Below, piece after piece: positions 24,207-36,200 of a stretch of 64,000 nucleotides of DNA. Under the pieces are notes generated by a model. The model worked only from the letters and a program-made list of their open reading frames with translations. It was not told where the DNA came from and did not search any database. Position numbers and translations under genes: made by a program. Each line of letters starts with the position of its first letter. Positions within the stretch are counted from its first letter, which is position 1. The stretch spans positions 9,332,501 through 9,396,500 of the forward strand of contig OX291557.1 of the NCBI GenBank assembly GCA_946406115.1. The letters run 5' to 3'. This DNA comes from Apoda limacodes (taxonomy: Eukaryota; Arthropoda; Insecta; Lepidoptera; Limacodidae).

Positions 24207-27200
24207 AAGTCTGCCAAAAAGGGCAGGAGTACGACTTTGTATTTGGGACAGGCAAGTAAAGGCAAAAGCCTTTCTTTTATACATTCCTCCTGCATATGTT
24301 TTTGCAGCGACAGGCTTAAATACGCCTGAATCCAGTGGTTTCCTAACCTCTAACGCTCTAACCAGGTCGTCTGTTTACCTGGCAGGAGTTCAACCCGGTG
24401 GCTTCCCAACCGAGATAGCAGTTTAAATCGATTCAACGAGCGATGTGGTCTGTCCAATACCATGTCAAGTCAATTTTTCAGTTTGGCAACAGGGAATTTT
24501 GGACTTATCGAGGGTTGAAATAGGGGAAAACGACTGTTGTTATATACACAGAGCCTCTTCTTATTTTTCTACTGGAATCTTACAAAATTTCCAGCTAATT
24601 TACCACCTCTGTGTAAGTTGAAGGTAGTTGGTGGATTCAAAAAAATAGGTATCAATTGAATCTGAGATGTAGGTAGTTATGACTGTTTTAATTTTTTTTA
24701 TTTTCAGGAAGAACAGCCTGAGTACGACTTTGTAGCAGCGGCACGGATAATAGCTGTCGGTGCTGGTATTTATCCACCTACGCTATATTTCTGGTAATCA
24801 CCATAATCTCACAAAAGTAGAAATGTTAATAAAATATATTTATTAAATAATTTAGTTCAAATACCTCGAAAGGGGTAACCAATTTCTGGTTATACAACAC
24901 ACCCGCATTGCAATGTGGGGCTGTCCCCCTTTATTTATTATCATTTTATTATCATTATTAAGTAAATCCTCAGCTTCATCGTAATAAATGGTAAAATGAA
25001 AGACCAGGTACAAAATAATTGTTTTCAATTCTTATCAAACAATAGAGAGTAAGCCAGGAAATCTCAGGTCAAGTTTTTAACGTCGCCCATGCCTCAATGT
25101 TTAAAGTCGAAGGTTTTCAGTCAATGCCTTTTGGCTTTTTAACCGACTTCAAAAAAGGTCACAGGTCCACAATTCGTGGGTTTTTTTTTTATGTATGTTC
25201 CCCGATTACTCGAAGACGCCTGGACCGATTCGAGAAATTCTTTTTTTATTTAATAGGGTTATACTTCGTCCAGGTCGTCCCATATTAATGTAATAAATTT
25301 AACTTTTGAAGAAAAAAAATAATATATGTTTAATTGGATTTGGAACTGCTTTTATGTTGATGATTGTATAAAATTTTGCTACGAGCATGGATGTTTTAAG
25401 AGTACGAGAAAAGAAAAAACAATTCGTCACTTCAGTAATAAATAAAAACTTTTTACAAAAAAACAACCGGCTTCGAAAAGATGCACTATAGATAGATACT
25501 AACTTAAAACTGTAATTCAGATCAGATTTTTGGAAATAAGTAATTATTTTTACCAAAAAGGTAAAGTGCATCTTTTTAAAGTCGGGTGTTCTTTTGCTAA
25601 AAAGTTTTTATAAAGGATATGATTAGGATTTGAACTAAACAACAACAAAGAACAAAAGTCACCGAAATAGCTCATAGAATAAGCCAGCTGAAGTGGATGT
25701 GGACAGGACATATCTGTCGCACCGTTGGTGCATACAAGTTCTAGAGTGGATACCACTGATCAGTAAGCGCAGCGTGAGTCGCCCCCCGCCCAGATGGACC
25801 TATGACATAAAAAGGTAGCTGGATGTGTGGATGGATGAGAAAGGCGGATGACCGAGTGGGCTAATACAACCTGATTTTATGAAGATATTTACCTTTAAAG
25901 TGATATCATGGGTGCAAAATGTAAAAGAACGTCGTAAAAAGCGTCAAGATCAAATTAAACCTTTAGTTATAAGACTCCTAAAGTTTCCAGCCACTTTCAT
26001 ATCACTTACCTAACGGTCCGCCTGATGGTAAGCGATCAACACGGCATATGGATGCTTGCAACACCAGGTAATTTACTACCGCGTTGCCGATCCAGTAAAA
26101 ATTCAATCCCTTCTTTCTTAAAGAACCCAATACTGTAGTCTTTAGAGAACCCTTGACCTCATGCCACAACCTAAGCGTTTGCGGAAGGAATTTCCTCGAA
26201 AACTGCGCCGTGCGTGACCATTTAGGTTCTAAGGTGTGATAATGAATTCGATGCGATGGTAGAATGTAGGTAGCCTATTCTACAAGCAAGATATAACACA
26301 CATAGGGAGGCAAACTCTCTTCTCAGACTTAAGGGTTCGATTTAAATTCAAATTCAAATTCAATTTAATTTATTCAGTTTAGGCTACAATAATTGAGCAC
26401 TTATGAATGTCACTACGCCATCGGTTCGTAAGTCTACAGGGCGGGAGACCTTGTACTGAGAAGAACCGGCAAGAAACTCAGCAAGGGCATTTCTTTTCTC
26501 TCTTTTTCTTACAGCGTCCAATTAAAATATTGGAAAATGCCCTCCCTATCATAAAAGGACACTTTCCATTACAAACATAAAAAAAACATGAAATATAAAG
26601 CACAAGCACAACATAAAAAAGTATCTAATATAAACAAAAGACAGTTTATGTATTCATCACTAAGGAATAATCAATGTCTTACAGTATTAATAAACAAAAC
26701 AAAAAAGTAAGACTAAATACTAAGAATACAAAGAAGTTTGCAAGAGCAGACCAGCCTCCACAGGCGGCACCCGTTCACGAGTATGACACATGAATCAGCC
26801 ATCGCTTCGCTCAACCATGTTTTAGGGAACGTAACGACCCAACACACACGCCACCACCGCAGAGACACTTTGAGAGAGCATGACACACTAAAGCAACTCC
26901 AATAAAACTTCGATTGTACTAGTTACAATGTGTGTAGTAAAGGAACAAAATATAAGAGGAGAAGATTGGAAGGTTCGTAATGCTTTACTACCGAGAAGCA
27001 ACGGCAATAAACTCACTAGTTAATCTTTTATACATTATAGTAAAATACAATATAGCCTTACACTAGGTAATAACATAATATACAATGTTTTAATCAAATC
27101 AATTAAGTTCTAATTTTTCCAAGCATTTTTATCATTTATGTATTCATCTACTTTGTAATAGCTTTTTTTCATTAAACTATCTTTGACATATATTTTAAAT

Positions 27201-28694
27201 TTATTTGAGGGTAAATTAACCACATGTTCTGGAATTTTATTGTAGAAAAATATACTTTGTATTGCGAAAGAGCTATGTACCTTCTGAAGACGACATTTTG
27301 GAACTACCAATTTATCCTTATTCCTTGTATTAACACTGTGGAGGTCACTATTTTTAGCAAATAAGTGTCAATTTTGGCGTACATACATTATACAAGCAAA
27401 GATATATTGGCAAGGAACAGTTAAAATATCAATTTCCCTAAATAGTTCCCTAAGAGAAATTCGAGGTCCTAATTTATAAATTGACCGTACTGCTCTCTTT
27501 TTCAAAATAAAGACTGTATCAATATCAGCTGCCTTACCCCAAAGCAAAATGCCATAAGACATGACGGAATGGAAATAGCTAAAGTAGACCAAGCGAGCAG
27601 TGTCAACATCTGTAAGTTGCCTAACTTTCCTATCCAATTGAAGAGTAGATTTATAAAACAGAAAAAATCCTCTATGCCCTCTTTTTCATAATATTTTACC
27701 AAATACTTTGTGTCTTGCCAGGTACAAGTTCTTGGACAGAAAATTTGTTGGAACATCAGCCAAAACTGTAGCAGCCAAAGTAGCCTCAGATCAGTTCTTC
27801 TTAACTCCTATTTTACTTGCCTGTTTCTATACCAGTAAGTACTGTTGTTTTATGAATTGTTTTGTATGCTAAAAATGTTGGTTAAAGTGCTTCTTTATCT
27901 AAGGACAAGCAGAGGCCTATGCCCATGCAGTGGGGACAAGACAAACACCGACTGAGGCAATTAGAAAGTGCGGTAACGACAACTACGGCCATCCAATAAG
28001 CTGGCATACCATTATGCCACTACTTTTTTATACCACTAAGGTGGCAAACAAACACACGGTCCGCCTGATGATAAGTGGTCACCGTGGCCTATGGACGCTT
28101 GCAACACCAGAAGTATCACTCGCGCGTTGCCGACCCTTCAAAAATCCAATAACTTCTTTCTTGAAGAAACCCATACTGTAGTCCTTAGAGAAGACCTTGG
28201 CAGGGAGCTCATTCCACAACCCAAGCGTTCGCGGGAGGAAGTTTCTCTGAAACCGCACGGTATGCGACCATTTCGGTTCTAAAGTGTGAGAATGAATTCC
28301 CTGCCGATGGCGAGCGGTGCGATGGTAGAAAGTAGCCGTGGGCATCATTTCAAACAATTCAGTGATTTCGACGCAAGGTGTTCTCTCATATTTTTAGGCA
28401 GGCATACCAAAGAAAATTTAGTGATTATACTATGAGAACATTTATGATTCCTTTGTTTCAGTATTGGGTTATTTAGAAAATGAAGACACTGCAGAAGAAA
28501 TCAGACAGAAATACATAAAGACTTTAATAGCAAATGAAATGTTTTGGATTCCAACCCAGACTATGAACTTCTTTTTCATCCCTCCTCATCTGCGGCTCGT
28601 ATACGTCTCCGTGGCGTCATTTATATGGATGAATGTTTTTTATTACATTAAACGTTCTAAGGTAGCGAAAAGTGAAAATACAAAAAATAATTAA
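24072..28694 (+). CDS. Mpv17/PMP22-family gene A (four exons; intron-1 donor lost, possible pseudogene)
   Basis: Exons 24072-~24206, 24708-24793, 27722-27834 and 28462-28694 would encode about 188 residues, the usual Mpv17-family length. The N-terminus VWARDMLRRRPFLTNTVIY starts the first hydrophobic segment, and the C-terminal exon holds the family signature FWIPTQTMNFFFIPPHLR. Mpv17/PMP22/Sym1 proteins are four-helix membrane proteins of the mitochondrial inner membrane or peroxisome; their transported substrate is unsettled. Exons 2 to 4 have clean splice sites and open frames. At the end of exon 1, where B and C have a GTAAAG donor, A has AATAAAGTCTG, so the GT is gone. A cryptic GTAAAG at 24256 would shift the frame into a stop. 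Either a non-standard donor is used or the gene is decaying. Confidence 0.85.
24708..24793 (+). CDS. Gene A exon 2
   Basis: Acceptor TTATTTTCAG before 24708, donor CTG/GTAATC after 24793. 86 bases, starting phase 0 and ending phase 2, encoding PEYDFVAAARIIAVGAGIY and on to YFW. Confidence 0.9.
24875..24945 (+). repeat. Half-copy of the foldback element at 30694
   Basis: AAAGGGGTAACCAATTTCTG and the following ACACACCC...ATGTGGGGCTGTCCCCC words match one arm of the element at 30694-30886. No second arm is seen, so it is a fragment in intron 2 of gene A. Confidence 0.5.
25130..25575. repeat. LINE-tail-like repeats in both orientations
   Basis: AACCGACTTCAAAAAAGG at 25140 and the reverse type near 25465 and 25575 (GGCTTCGAAAAGATGCAC, AAAGTCGGGTG) are pieces of a common lepidopteran LINE 3' end. 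No reading frame is preserved. Confidence 0.5.
25630..25865 (+). pseudogene. RTE-type LINE C-terminal fragment
   Basis: Translation in shifting frames gives QLKWMWTGHICR and KRSVSRPPARWTYDIKR, the well-known end of RTE/BovB-type LINE polyproteins (KWxWAGHIAR...GRPPxRWxDD). Stops and frame changes make it dead. Part of intron 2 of gene A. Confidence 0.8.
26010..26340 (-). mobile_element. LINE L1x fragment, degraded
   Basis: Matches the 3' part of the family in reverse (GTCCGCCTGATGGTAAGCG, then GACCTCATGCCACAACCTAAG). It ends abruptly where the next LINE's 3' tail begins. Confidence 0.8.
26341..27660 (-). mobile_element. Second LINE family, 3' half
   Basis: The 3' end is an (AAATTC)n-type tail at 26343-26365, followed on the minus strand by a long 3' untranslated region and then reverse-transcriptase C-terminal frames: HSVMSYGILLWGKAADIDTV and KKRAVRSIYKLGPRISLREL (27368-27637), continuing frameshifted in 27110-27310. 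Upstream RT domains are missing. It is a different family from L1x. Confidence 0.85.
27722..27834 (+). CDS. Gene A exon 3
   Basis: Acceptor TGTCTTGCCAG, donor ACCA/GTAAGT. 113 bases encoding YKFLDRKFVGTSAKTVAAK and a hydrophobic stretch ILLACFYT. A LINE ends only about 60 bp upstream, in intron 2. Confidence 0.92.
28025..28360 (-). mobile_element. LINE L1x fragment in intron 3 of gene A
   Basis: An open 92-codon piece (28079-28357) with ARHRQGIHSHTLEPKWSHTV and RTLGLWNELPAKVFSKDYS, plus the family 3' tail at 28025. Well preserved. Confidence 0.88.
28462..28694 (+). CDS. Gene A exon 4 (terminal)
   Basis: Acceptor TTTGTTTCAG, stop TAA at 28692-28694. Encodes the conserved C-terminal domain and a Lys/Asn-rich tail. 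The last part is tandemly duplicated (see 28621-28820). Confidence 0.92.
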
Positions 28695-28820
28695 AAATAT
28701 GTTTAGATACTTAGGTTATTTTATATGGAGGAATGTTTTTTATTACATAAAGCGTTTTAAGGTAGCGAAAAGTGAAAATACAAAAAATAATTAAAAATAT
28801 GTTTAGATAGTTAGGCTATT
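28621..28820 (+). repeat. 100-bp tandem duplication of the 3' coding end and UTR of gene A
   Basis: 28621-28720 and 28721-28820 are near-identical (few mismatches) and in register at exactly 100 bp. The unit begins TTATATGGA in the last membrane segment and runs past the stop codon. The first copy supplies the stop, so the protein end is unaffected. Confidence 0.9.
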
Positions 28821-28825
28821 TTTGA

Positions 28826-29250
28826 AGTGAAAACTTCTTTAGCGGCGTTGTGCACTTTTTTTGTATCGGTAAAAAATGTTAAACTCCCGTCAGGTCACGT
28901 GTCCTGATCGAAAATTCGTAAGACGGAACTCGCTTCAGATTTATTTACATTATGTTAGTTGTTGTGATGGGTAAAAAATGATGAACACGCGTCAGACCGA
29001 TCGTCAGACGGAAACCACAATGCGACGCCATAAAAATTCGCAAGACAGAAACCATCATGCCACGCCTATAATAATTTTGAAGTGAAAACATCTTTAGCGG
29101 CGTTGTGCACTTTTTTGTGATGGGTAAAAACTTTAAACTCTATAGAAAGAATAAAAAGTAAGAGGAAATTGAGTTAGTGAAAAGATGAAAGTGCGGATTA
29201 CACATGTTAAAATGTTATATCCAGGTTGTATGTTTTTTAAGTGAAAACTT
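28826..29250 (+). repeat. Dispersed repeat with internal short tandem units (copy 1)
   Basis: Shared with 60176-60480: a block starting TTGAAGTGAAAACTTCTTTA, a GCGTTGTGCACTTTTTT block, then repeats of ATTCGTAAGACGGAAACC type, then AAAAAGTAAGAGGAAATTG. No coding frame. Confidence 0.75.
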
Positions 29251-30693
29251 CAAAAAAGGACAATTCATAGAAAATTCGTTACGATTTATTTACATTAGGT
29301 TAGTTTTTTATTATTAGTATTTGGCGATTATGAGTAGTACAAGGAAGTTGGATATTGGATTTTAATTCTATGACAGATTGAGATTGAGAATATACTACGT
29401 CAAAAAAGTAAATAAATAAACATTATTATTTATAACAATGAAAGTGCGGTTTACACATCTTAAAATGTGATACGATACGAAAAGTAATTGTAGAGCATAG
29501 CTTACGTTACACTGGATAGAAGGTATTATCTATGTGTTGACGTGTTAATAAGTGATTTTATAGGAAAATAAATAAACAATCTTTATTTATTATTTTAGTT
29601 AAGTTTACATTTATTTTGTTTACCAAAATTGCACACCTTCCTAATAAATTTCGAAAAAAAAAAACTGTTAAGTGCGAGTTGGTATTGAGGAGGATTCTGT
29701 ACTTAATATATAAATAAGGCCTATGTTATTTCAAATTCATTTATTTAACTACTTATTTCAAACTATATTACATTTTTGATATTATTATGATAGAAATGCA
29801 GGTTTTCAGAGGAGAAACAACTGGTAATTTTAACGGGACTGGATAAGGATTAATTTAAAGGTACGCATAACATTATCTGATTTTGGATGGCATTTCTATC
29901 AACTTTTTAAATGTAAAAAAGGTAGTTACAGTAACATAGCAATAATAGTTGGACATAATATGGTATCGTTAAGTTTTTTATACTTAGGTATGAATATGTT
30001 CTTTGATATTGTAGAACATTTTTTTGTTCTAACATCAATAGTTACCGCAGCGCATTCGATGAAAGACATATTATGGCTAATTTTTTACACCTTGGGTTAA
30101 ATTATTGAAGTTTTAGTAGGGTTCCCTAATTTTTCCTAGTAATAAATATAACCTATGTTACTCAGGGATAATGTAGCATTGGTAAAAGAATTTTTGAATT
30201 CGGTCTAGTAGTTTTTGAGTTTATTCGTTACAAACAAACATAAATAAAAAAACCTTTTTATAATATTAGTGTAGTAGTGTAGATATGTAGATACTAGGCC
30301 ATTACATTCTTGCAGCCAGTCTCGAAATTAAGTACAAAACTTGGCAACGTTTTTTTTATACACCGTACCAAAAATATATCTTTATCAAATTAAGAATCCC
30401 ATCTTTAAATAAAAAAACCGTTTTTATGTACGGTTGTAATTACAGAGATATAATTACTTCAATTTTACACGCAATGTAAATGCGTGATTTCATGCGCAGT
30501 GCGGTTTCGGTTTCAAGTTTAGCACGCACGGTGTTTTACCGCATGCGAAAATAAATTACTTATCAAAACAAAACTGTTATTTAGTTACAAAATATTCTTA
30601 CTTGCGATATTCACCCGTGTGACTGATTTTAAAAACACAATAGTGACAGGTAAGTAGGTATTCTTGGCTCTATCTAGCTATATTTTTAAGTTT
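29251..30693. other. AT-rich spacer with an RTE-like tail near 30110-30290
   Basis: 30110-30290 has a degraded copy of the second RTE-like tail class (AGTTTTTGAGTTTATTCGTT, ACAAACAAACATA). The remainder shows nothing I can name. Confidence 0.4.
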
Positions 30694-30886
30694 TTTATCC
30701 ACCAGGGGTAACCAGTGGCTGGACACACATCCACATCATAATATGGGGAAACGCCTCTTTTTACTAACCACTTTATCGCCGCTAATTTTTAATTGTCATG
30801 CATGACTTACCTGTTGGTGAAACCAAGCTGTCCCCCATTTTATGAAGTGGATGTGTATCCAGTAGTGGTTACCTCCTTTATGGAGA
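30694..30886. mobile_element. Foldback MITE with about 45-bp inverted arms
   Basis: The left arm (GGGGTAACCAGTGGCTGGAC and ACACATCCACATCATAATAT) pairs with the right arm (reverse complement of ATGAAGTGGATGTGTATCCA and GTAGTGGTTACCTCC). About 75 to 80 percent arm identity by eye and a 190-bp total length suggest an old non-autonomous DNA element. Confidence 0.7.
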
Positions 30887-31143
30887 TCAAAAATATCTAC
30901 ATACAATCTCTAAATATTATAAAACAAAAGTAACTTGTGCGCGCCCCGCAATACAAAGTAGCTATTCGAGTGTCAGTTTGTTCGTGCTTCTAAAATACGC
31001 AACGCATTTATCATCATCTCATTTTGAGAACTTTTACCGGACGGTTCATATGTATATTACATTCTTATTAAGTTTATAAATATTAGAGAAAAATCAATGT
31101 TTCTTAATCATGTCGTAAAAATACGATTTCGGGCGCTTTGTTG

Positions 31144-31312
31144 CCTATAGAATAAGACATAATAGGCAGAAGTGTCCTCAGTGGTCGTACCACATTAAAG
31201 CTATAGGATAAGACTTAATAGGCAGAAGTGTCCTCAGTGGTCGTACCACATGAAAGCTATAGGCTAAGACTTAATAGGCAGAAGTGGCCTAAGTGGCCAT
31301 ACCACATGAAAT
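31144..31312. repeat. Three-copy tandem repeat, 56-57 bp unit
   Basis: Units at 31144-31200, 31201-31256 and 31257-31312 share AATAGGCAGAAGTG and GTACCACATGAAAG words, with few mismatches between units 1 and 2 and more in unit 3. Confidence 0.9.
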
Positions 31313-31384
31313 TCTATTACCAAATTTGTGGTAATAATAACATGGCTTCAGAATATTGTAAGTATGCAAATGTTGCTTACCCTT

Positions 31385-31490
31385 AGAATAATACCCCTGG
31401 TGTTGCAAGCGTCCAAAGGCTACGGTAACCGCTTACCATCAGGCGGCTCGTAGGCTTGTTTGCCACCTTAGTGGTAGAAAAAAAGCGCTG
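31385..31490 (+). mobile_element. LINE L1x 3' tail fragment
   Basis: About 100 bp: CCCCTGGTGTTGCAAGCGTC, then TTTGCCACCTTAGTGGTAG and an A-run. Very short 5'-truncated insertion. Confidence 0.85.
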
Positions 31491-31949
31491 CGCTGATATT
31501 TTTAGGTACATGGCTACTACCCACATATATTCATAAATAGATTGGGCTTAACCTGTCCATCAAAATTATAGATTATATACATATTATACACATATTACAC
31601 TAAAGAAGTAGTAGTATTAAAACGCTTGTGCATGCAAAGAGTAATTATAATCTTTTAATCGTTTACAAATTCAACAAAAACTTATACGATTATATTTCTT
31701 TACAAAGTATATGTACGGTAATCTTACTTCAGCAACAGATTAAGTTTTAATAATACAAAATATTTAAAAGTAGTACACATCCAAACCAAGACTAACACAA
31801 AATAGCACAAAATTTGGAATCTATTGAAAGGTCTCATTTCTTTTTGCTAAACAACGATCTTATTAAATCTAAACCCGAAATATAGTACAAAAAAACCATA
31901 AAAATATTCGTCTTTTGGCAAATTTAGCCAGAACAGTTGAATAGGACGG

Positions 31950-32118
31950 TAAAAGTAGGAAGTAGCCATGGGCATAATTTTGAACAATTTCTCAGAACAC
32001 ATCCCATTGCACAAGCGATAGAACACACACAGGGAGACAAATTCTGTCAAAAGAGTTGCCGGCCCTTTAAAAATCTAATAATTTCTTTCTTAAAGAAGCC
32101 CATACTGTAGTCCTGTCT
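31950..32118 (-). mobile_element. LINE L1x fragment, degraded
   Basis: TAGCCATGGGCATAATTTTG and ACACACAGGGAGACAAATTC match the antisense of the family's FEMMPTATFY and SLCVFYRLYNG regions; CCATACTGTAGTCCT is also present. Internally deleted. Confidence 0.75.
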
Positions 32119-33068
32119 TATGCACTGTGACAAATTGACATTGAATTGTGATATTCAAAATAGTGTTATTATTAGTTATATTTTTTTTACTTAGTAACTT
32201 TGTTCCCATTTTCCCGTCCCCTGTTAAAAGTGACAGATTATTTTGCACGAGAACAAGACATAATCGCCCCCCCCCTTCCCCTGGTCGCGTCCAGGTGCCG
32301 TGTTGCTGTATGACTCCTGAGGACCATGTTGCTTTATATTTAGAGTTTGGTTTAATTGAACGAGTAACACCAATAGTTTTATTGGTTTTAATGATGAGAA
32401 AATTCTTGTGTTTCCTGAAATTTAGTAGATAAAAATAGTATAATTCTCTTTGATTCAATAAATTAAAATATGACATGTGTAAAAGATTGTTGATAACATA
32501 TTCTCTGTAATTTTCTTAAAAAAATTTAAAACATTTACTTGTCATACAGTGACAGGAAACTATAAATAATGAAAAGGTAAAATAGTTTTAAATTAAAATA
32601 GTAAAAAATTTTTTATAAATACCTGCCGTTGTGTCAACCACTATAACTATGCTATCTTTGCGTCCACTATACACACGGGATCTTTGTTTCTACCACTACC
32701 ACTATATATAGGGTATCTGTGGCTGAAGTTACATATGTTTTCAGAACAAAATGTAAATACCATCCGTCTCACAAAAGTGTATAGTTCGAAAACATGTGGT
32801 TGGCCGAACGTAGAAAGACACTTTAGTCAGGTCCTAATACTTTTTTCCATCAAACTTGTCTGTGACAAACCTCATGGATAGCCAAAGCCCCAGCAGCCGA
32901 TCCAAAATGGTATTATATCTATAGTAAGTGCGTGACTTCTGCGAAAATCTAAATGTTTCGACAACCAATTTCCGTACTAGTAATACTTACCTTGGTTGTC
33001 CCGCCTAATCGTTAGCATAATGTCTGCAGATTCAATTCGACACATCAGGTGTATGTGAGAGAGCAGGC
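32119..33068. other. Spacer upstream of Mpv17-like gene B
   Basis: Contains a C-run at 32269-32277 and no recognisable coding exon. The bases just before 33069 resemble those before gene C (GTGAGAGA...GCAGGC), so the leader near the start is part of the duplicated unit. Confidence 0.4.
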
Positions 33069-33203
33069 ATGGCAATGGCGCGTCCGTTGACGTGGGCCCG
33101 CGACATGCTGCGGCGGCGACCCTTGCTCACCAACACCGTCATCTACGCCTCCTTCTACACCGCCGCGGAACTGTCACAACAAACCTACAATAAGATATTT
33201 ATG
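33069..33203 (+). CDS. Gene B exon 1
   Basis: Donor ATG/GTAAAG. From 33075 to 33158 it is identical to gene C exon 1 (46583-46666). Very GC-rich at third positions compared with the rest of the gene. Confidence 0.93.
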
Positions 33204-36200
33204 GTAAAGACAACATTACTATTATACGCAACAAACAATTTACCGTTGGTTACAGGTAATTTTAAAGCTTAGAGTACTACTATTGATTTATAATGGATTC
33301 GGTTATCAGTAAAAGTGATATAGTTCACTTATGAAATAGGTTTAGCTCTATAGGTTGTATTAGAACTGTAAAAAAGAAGTTAAATAGTCTTTCCAGTTAG
33401 TGCAGTAGCAGCGGCCGCTTATATACTTATGACGTTAAAGCTTGTTTCGTCCTGCAGCGTCACAAGCTGTTTGACGATCTTCATTAACTCCCTATAATTC
33501 TTATTGCTATAAATCTGCTATATCAGATATCAGCTTATATATCATAAGGCTGTTGTTCAACTTCATTAACGTCTTTGGTTATGCAACGGAGTTAATTAAG
33601 AGTGTAGTAACACCAAACACTACATGTATTGTATAACTCTTACATACAGCTCAAGCCTGTAATAAGAAAGACAATGATAGGTTAAATAGTTACCTAAACC
33701 TAAGGACGATCCTGATATAAAGGTTATGGTGTAAGATAAACAAATGGTGATTCTTTAATGACACCATTTAATGTTTCTAACGCCATAAGTTTCTATCTAT
33801 AATCTAACCTTACATTATGAAAACATTTATCGAACTGAGCTAAACTTTTGTATTTTACTACTTCGTAAAGGATCCCTAATCTTAAGGTATATAGATAGAC
33901 GCAGTTCCGCTGCTGGTTGATGTCTTCGCTAAGTGCGTATTTCCTCTCTTATGTTGACCAAAGATCGCATAATACTCTTGACTACCGGCGTTGTAATTCT
34001 TCGAGTGTCGTAATAGATTTCAGAAAAGTCTGCACCTGTAAGATAAATATCGCCATCTTCAATCACTTTCTGTAAAAAAAAACTAAATATTTATTGATAC
34101 AAAATCACTTTTAAATAACGTGGTACCGAAATTTTCACACACACTTAAACTGACCAACATTTGAAATTGAATGTATAAAAACTATTTTAGGTTATTAGTA
34201 CTTTTAGTTTTTTACTTTTTTTCCCTTAAAATCATATTTTTTCTAAGGCGCGTCAAAATTGAGACGAGAAACATGATACACAATCACATTCAACTTGCAA
34301 GCGCACTAATAATTAATATTACAATTCAAGAACACTGTTAATCAACAATACTTACATTACGTGATGAAAATTTTGCAATGTCCTTAGATAAACAGTAGCA
34401 CTTATTTCATATTTATAAATTAATGTAATTTTATGACTTTAGAAGTTTTTGCTATCTACTTTTGACCCCGAAAACGCTACAAATGAGTAATAAGGTATTA
34501 AAATACAGATCCAAGTTCTATTTGTCACCGTTATAGATATTTTATATAACTAAAAATTTCAATAAAAGTACAATAAAGGTTTAAGCGGAAAACTGACGAT
34601 TTTATAACACCTCTTATACACTTCTACTAAAGGTAATAAAGAACCAAAATACAGGGTCTATACAGGCTTAACCTGCTTAATTGTGTTATTACACTCTATA
34701 TCTCTCTGATAAATCATACGCTAACTCTATAATATTTAAGCAGCTTTTTAGCTTTAAGCTTTTCTTGGGTATTATATAGTCTGCACTATTGCTTTGTTTA
34801 TCTGGTGGAAGACTCGACTGAGGTTGGTTTTATTTATCGCTACACTAACCACTTTCCCTTTAATTAACCTTAGTTATAGTATTTTTGAGACCCTCTACTT
34901 CTGGTTTTATGTGGTTTAATAATGACTACCTTATTCCCGCGACTTTATTCGCGTGGGCATTTGAAAAAAAGGAAACTTTTACCTGTTTGTGGTTTTAGCT
35001 TCAAAATATCGGTATTCTTATACAAATTTTAATCCCCTATTTTGCTTTTCAGGGGATAATTTCTAAAAACTATGAAACATGTCAATCCTTATTTTTGACC
35101 TAAAGGCCAAATACTATTTGAACAAAAATTACGAAGTTCCATATAAACTTCCAATCCCCAAATTACCCTTTCAGAGGATGAATTTTGTAAAATCCTTTCT
35201 TAGTGCTTTCCTATGTTATAAATAATACAAAACTGCGCAAAATTTTACGACTCTAGAGCGAGTAGTTTGAGCTGTGCGTTGATACCTATATCAGTAAAAC
35301 GGTACATATTTACTCTTAAAAGATTGTGATCATAGCCAAAAAAAATATTTTTTTACTTACGAGAGTGTCCACATTGTCCCGTCAATGTGGACACTCTGAA
35401 ATAATCTGGTATCAACTACCAAAATAGTTTAGACCATTAACCTCTCAAAAAATGGAATGATTTACATAATCACAGTTTCAAGTATCGCTAAACAGAGTTG
35501 CGGTAGGGCCTTTTAACTCGGCTCGTGTTGTCCTTACATGATAAGTATTAGAAAATTTTAGGTTTTTTAATTTAATTTTTTTATTTTCTTTTCAGCCCGA
35601 AAAACCTGATTACGACTTCGTATCCGCGGCGCGCATAATAATTGTCGGGACGACGTTGTATGCGCCCACCCTATTTTACTGGTATTTGTATGAGCCATAT
35701 TTTTTTAAACCACGAATAAATTTACGGACCCAGGGGCCTGATTCTCGTGCTGATAGAGATAATCTCGAAATCGAGATATGTTTAATTGATGTTTTTTCGA
35801 CATATCTAGTTCAAACTAGTCGATTTATGGTCTAAAACAGTTGCCTACCGCGTACCTATTAACAAGCCATGCGTAAATCAATTAAACATATATCTATCAG
35901 TACGAGAATCAAGCCCCTGGTACCTACTGAGTTTTTTCTTACTGGCATAATTATATTATTTAAAATTTATTAACGGTTATAATTATTTACAACTAGCTGA
36001 CCCCGCAAACGTTGTTTCTCTTTTTTAAATCAACTGGCGCGCCACCTATTGTGAAAGAGTTGTACTAATACAGAAACCTTCCCCGGGCAGCGTGTGCACA
36101 ACAACTTACCAACATTTCATAACAATGGGTAACCCTTAGTGCGAGAGTCCGAATCGCAGCTGACCCTTTTTTTCTTTTATAAAAACCTTGCTCTAGCAAT

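Noticed and set aside
24068..24259. Frame ending QKGQEYDFVFGTGK
   Set aside because: Alternative frame over exon 1 of gene A without an ATG; its exon-2-like end is noted as a finding, but it is not a separate gene.
27502..27756. 84-codon minus-strand frame over exon 3 of gene A
   Set aside because: Its start is antisense to the true exon and the remainder is a LINE shadow.
32148..32432. 94-codon plus and 128-codon minus frames
   Set aside because: Overlapping open frames in AT-rich DNA with a C-run; no domain and no conserved pattern.
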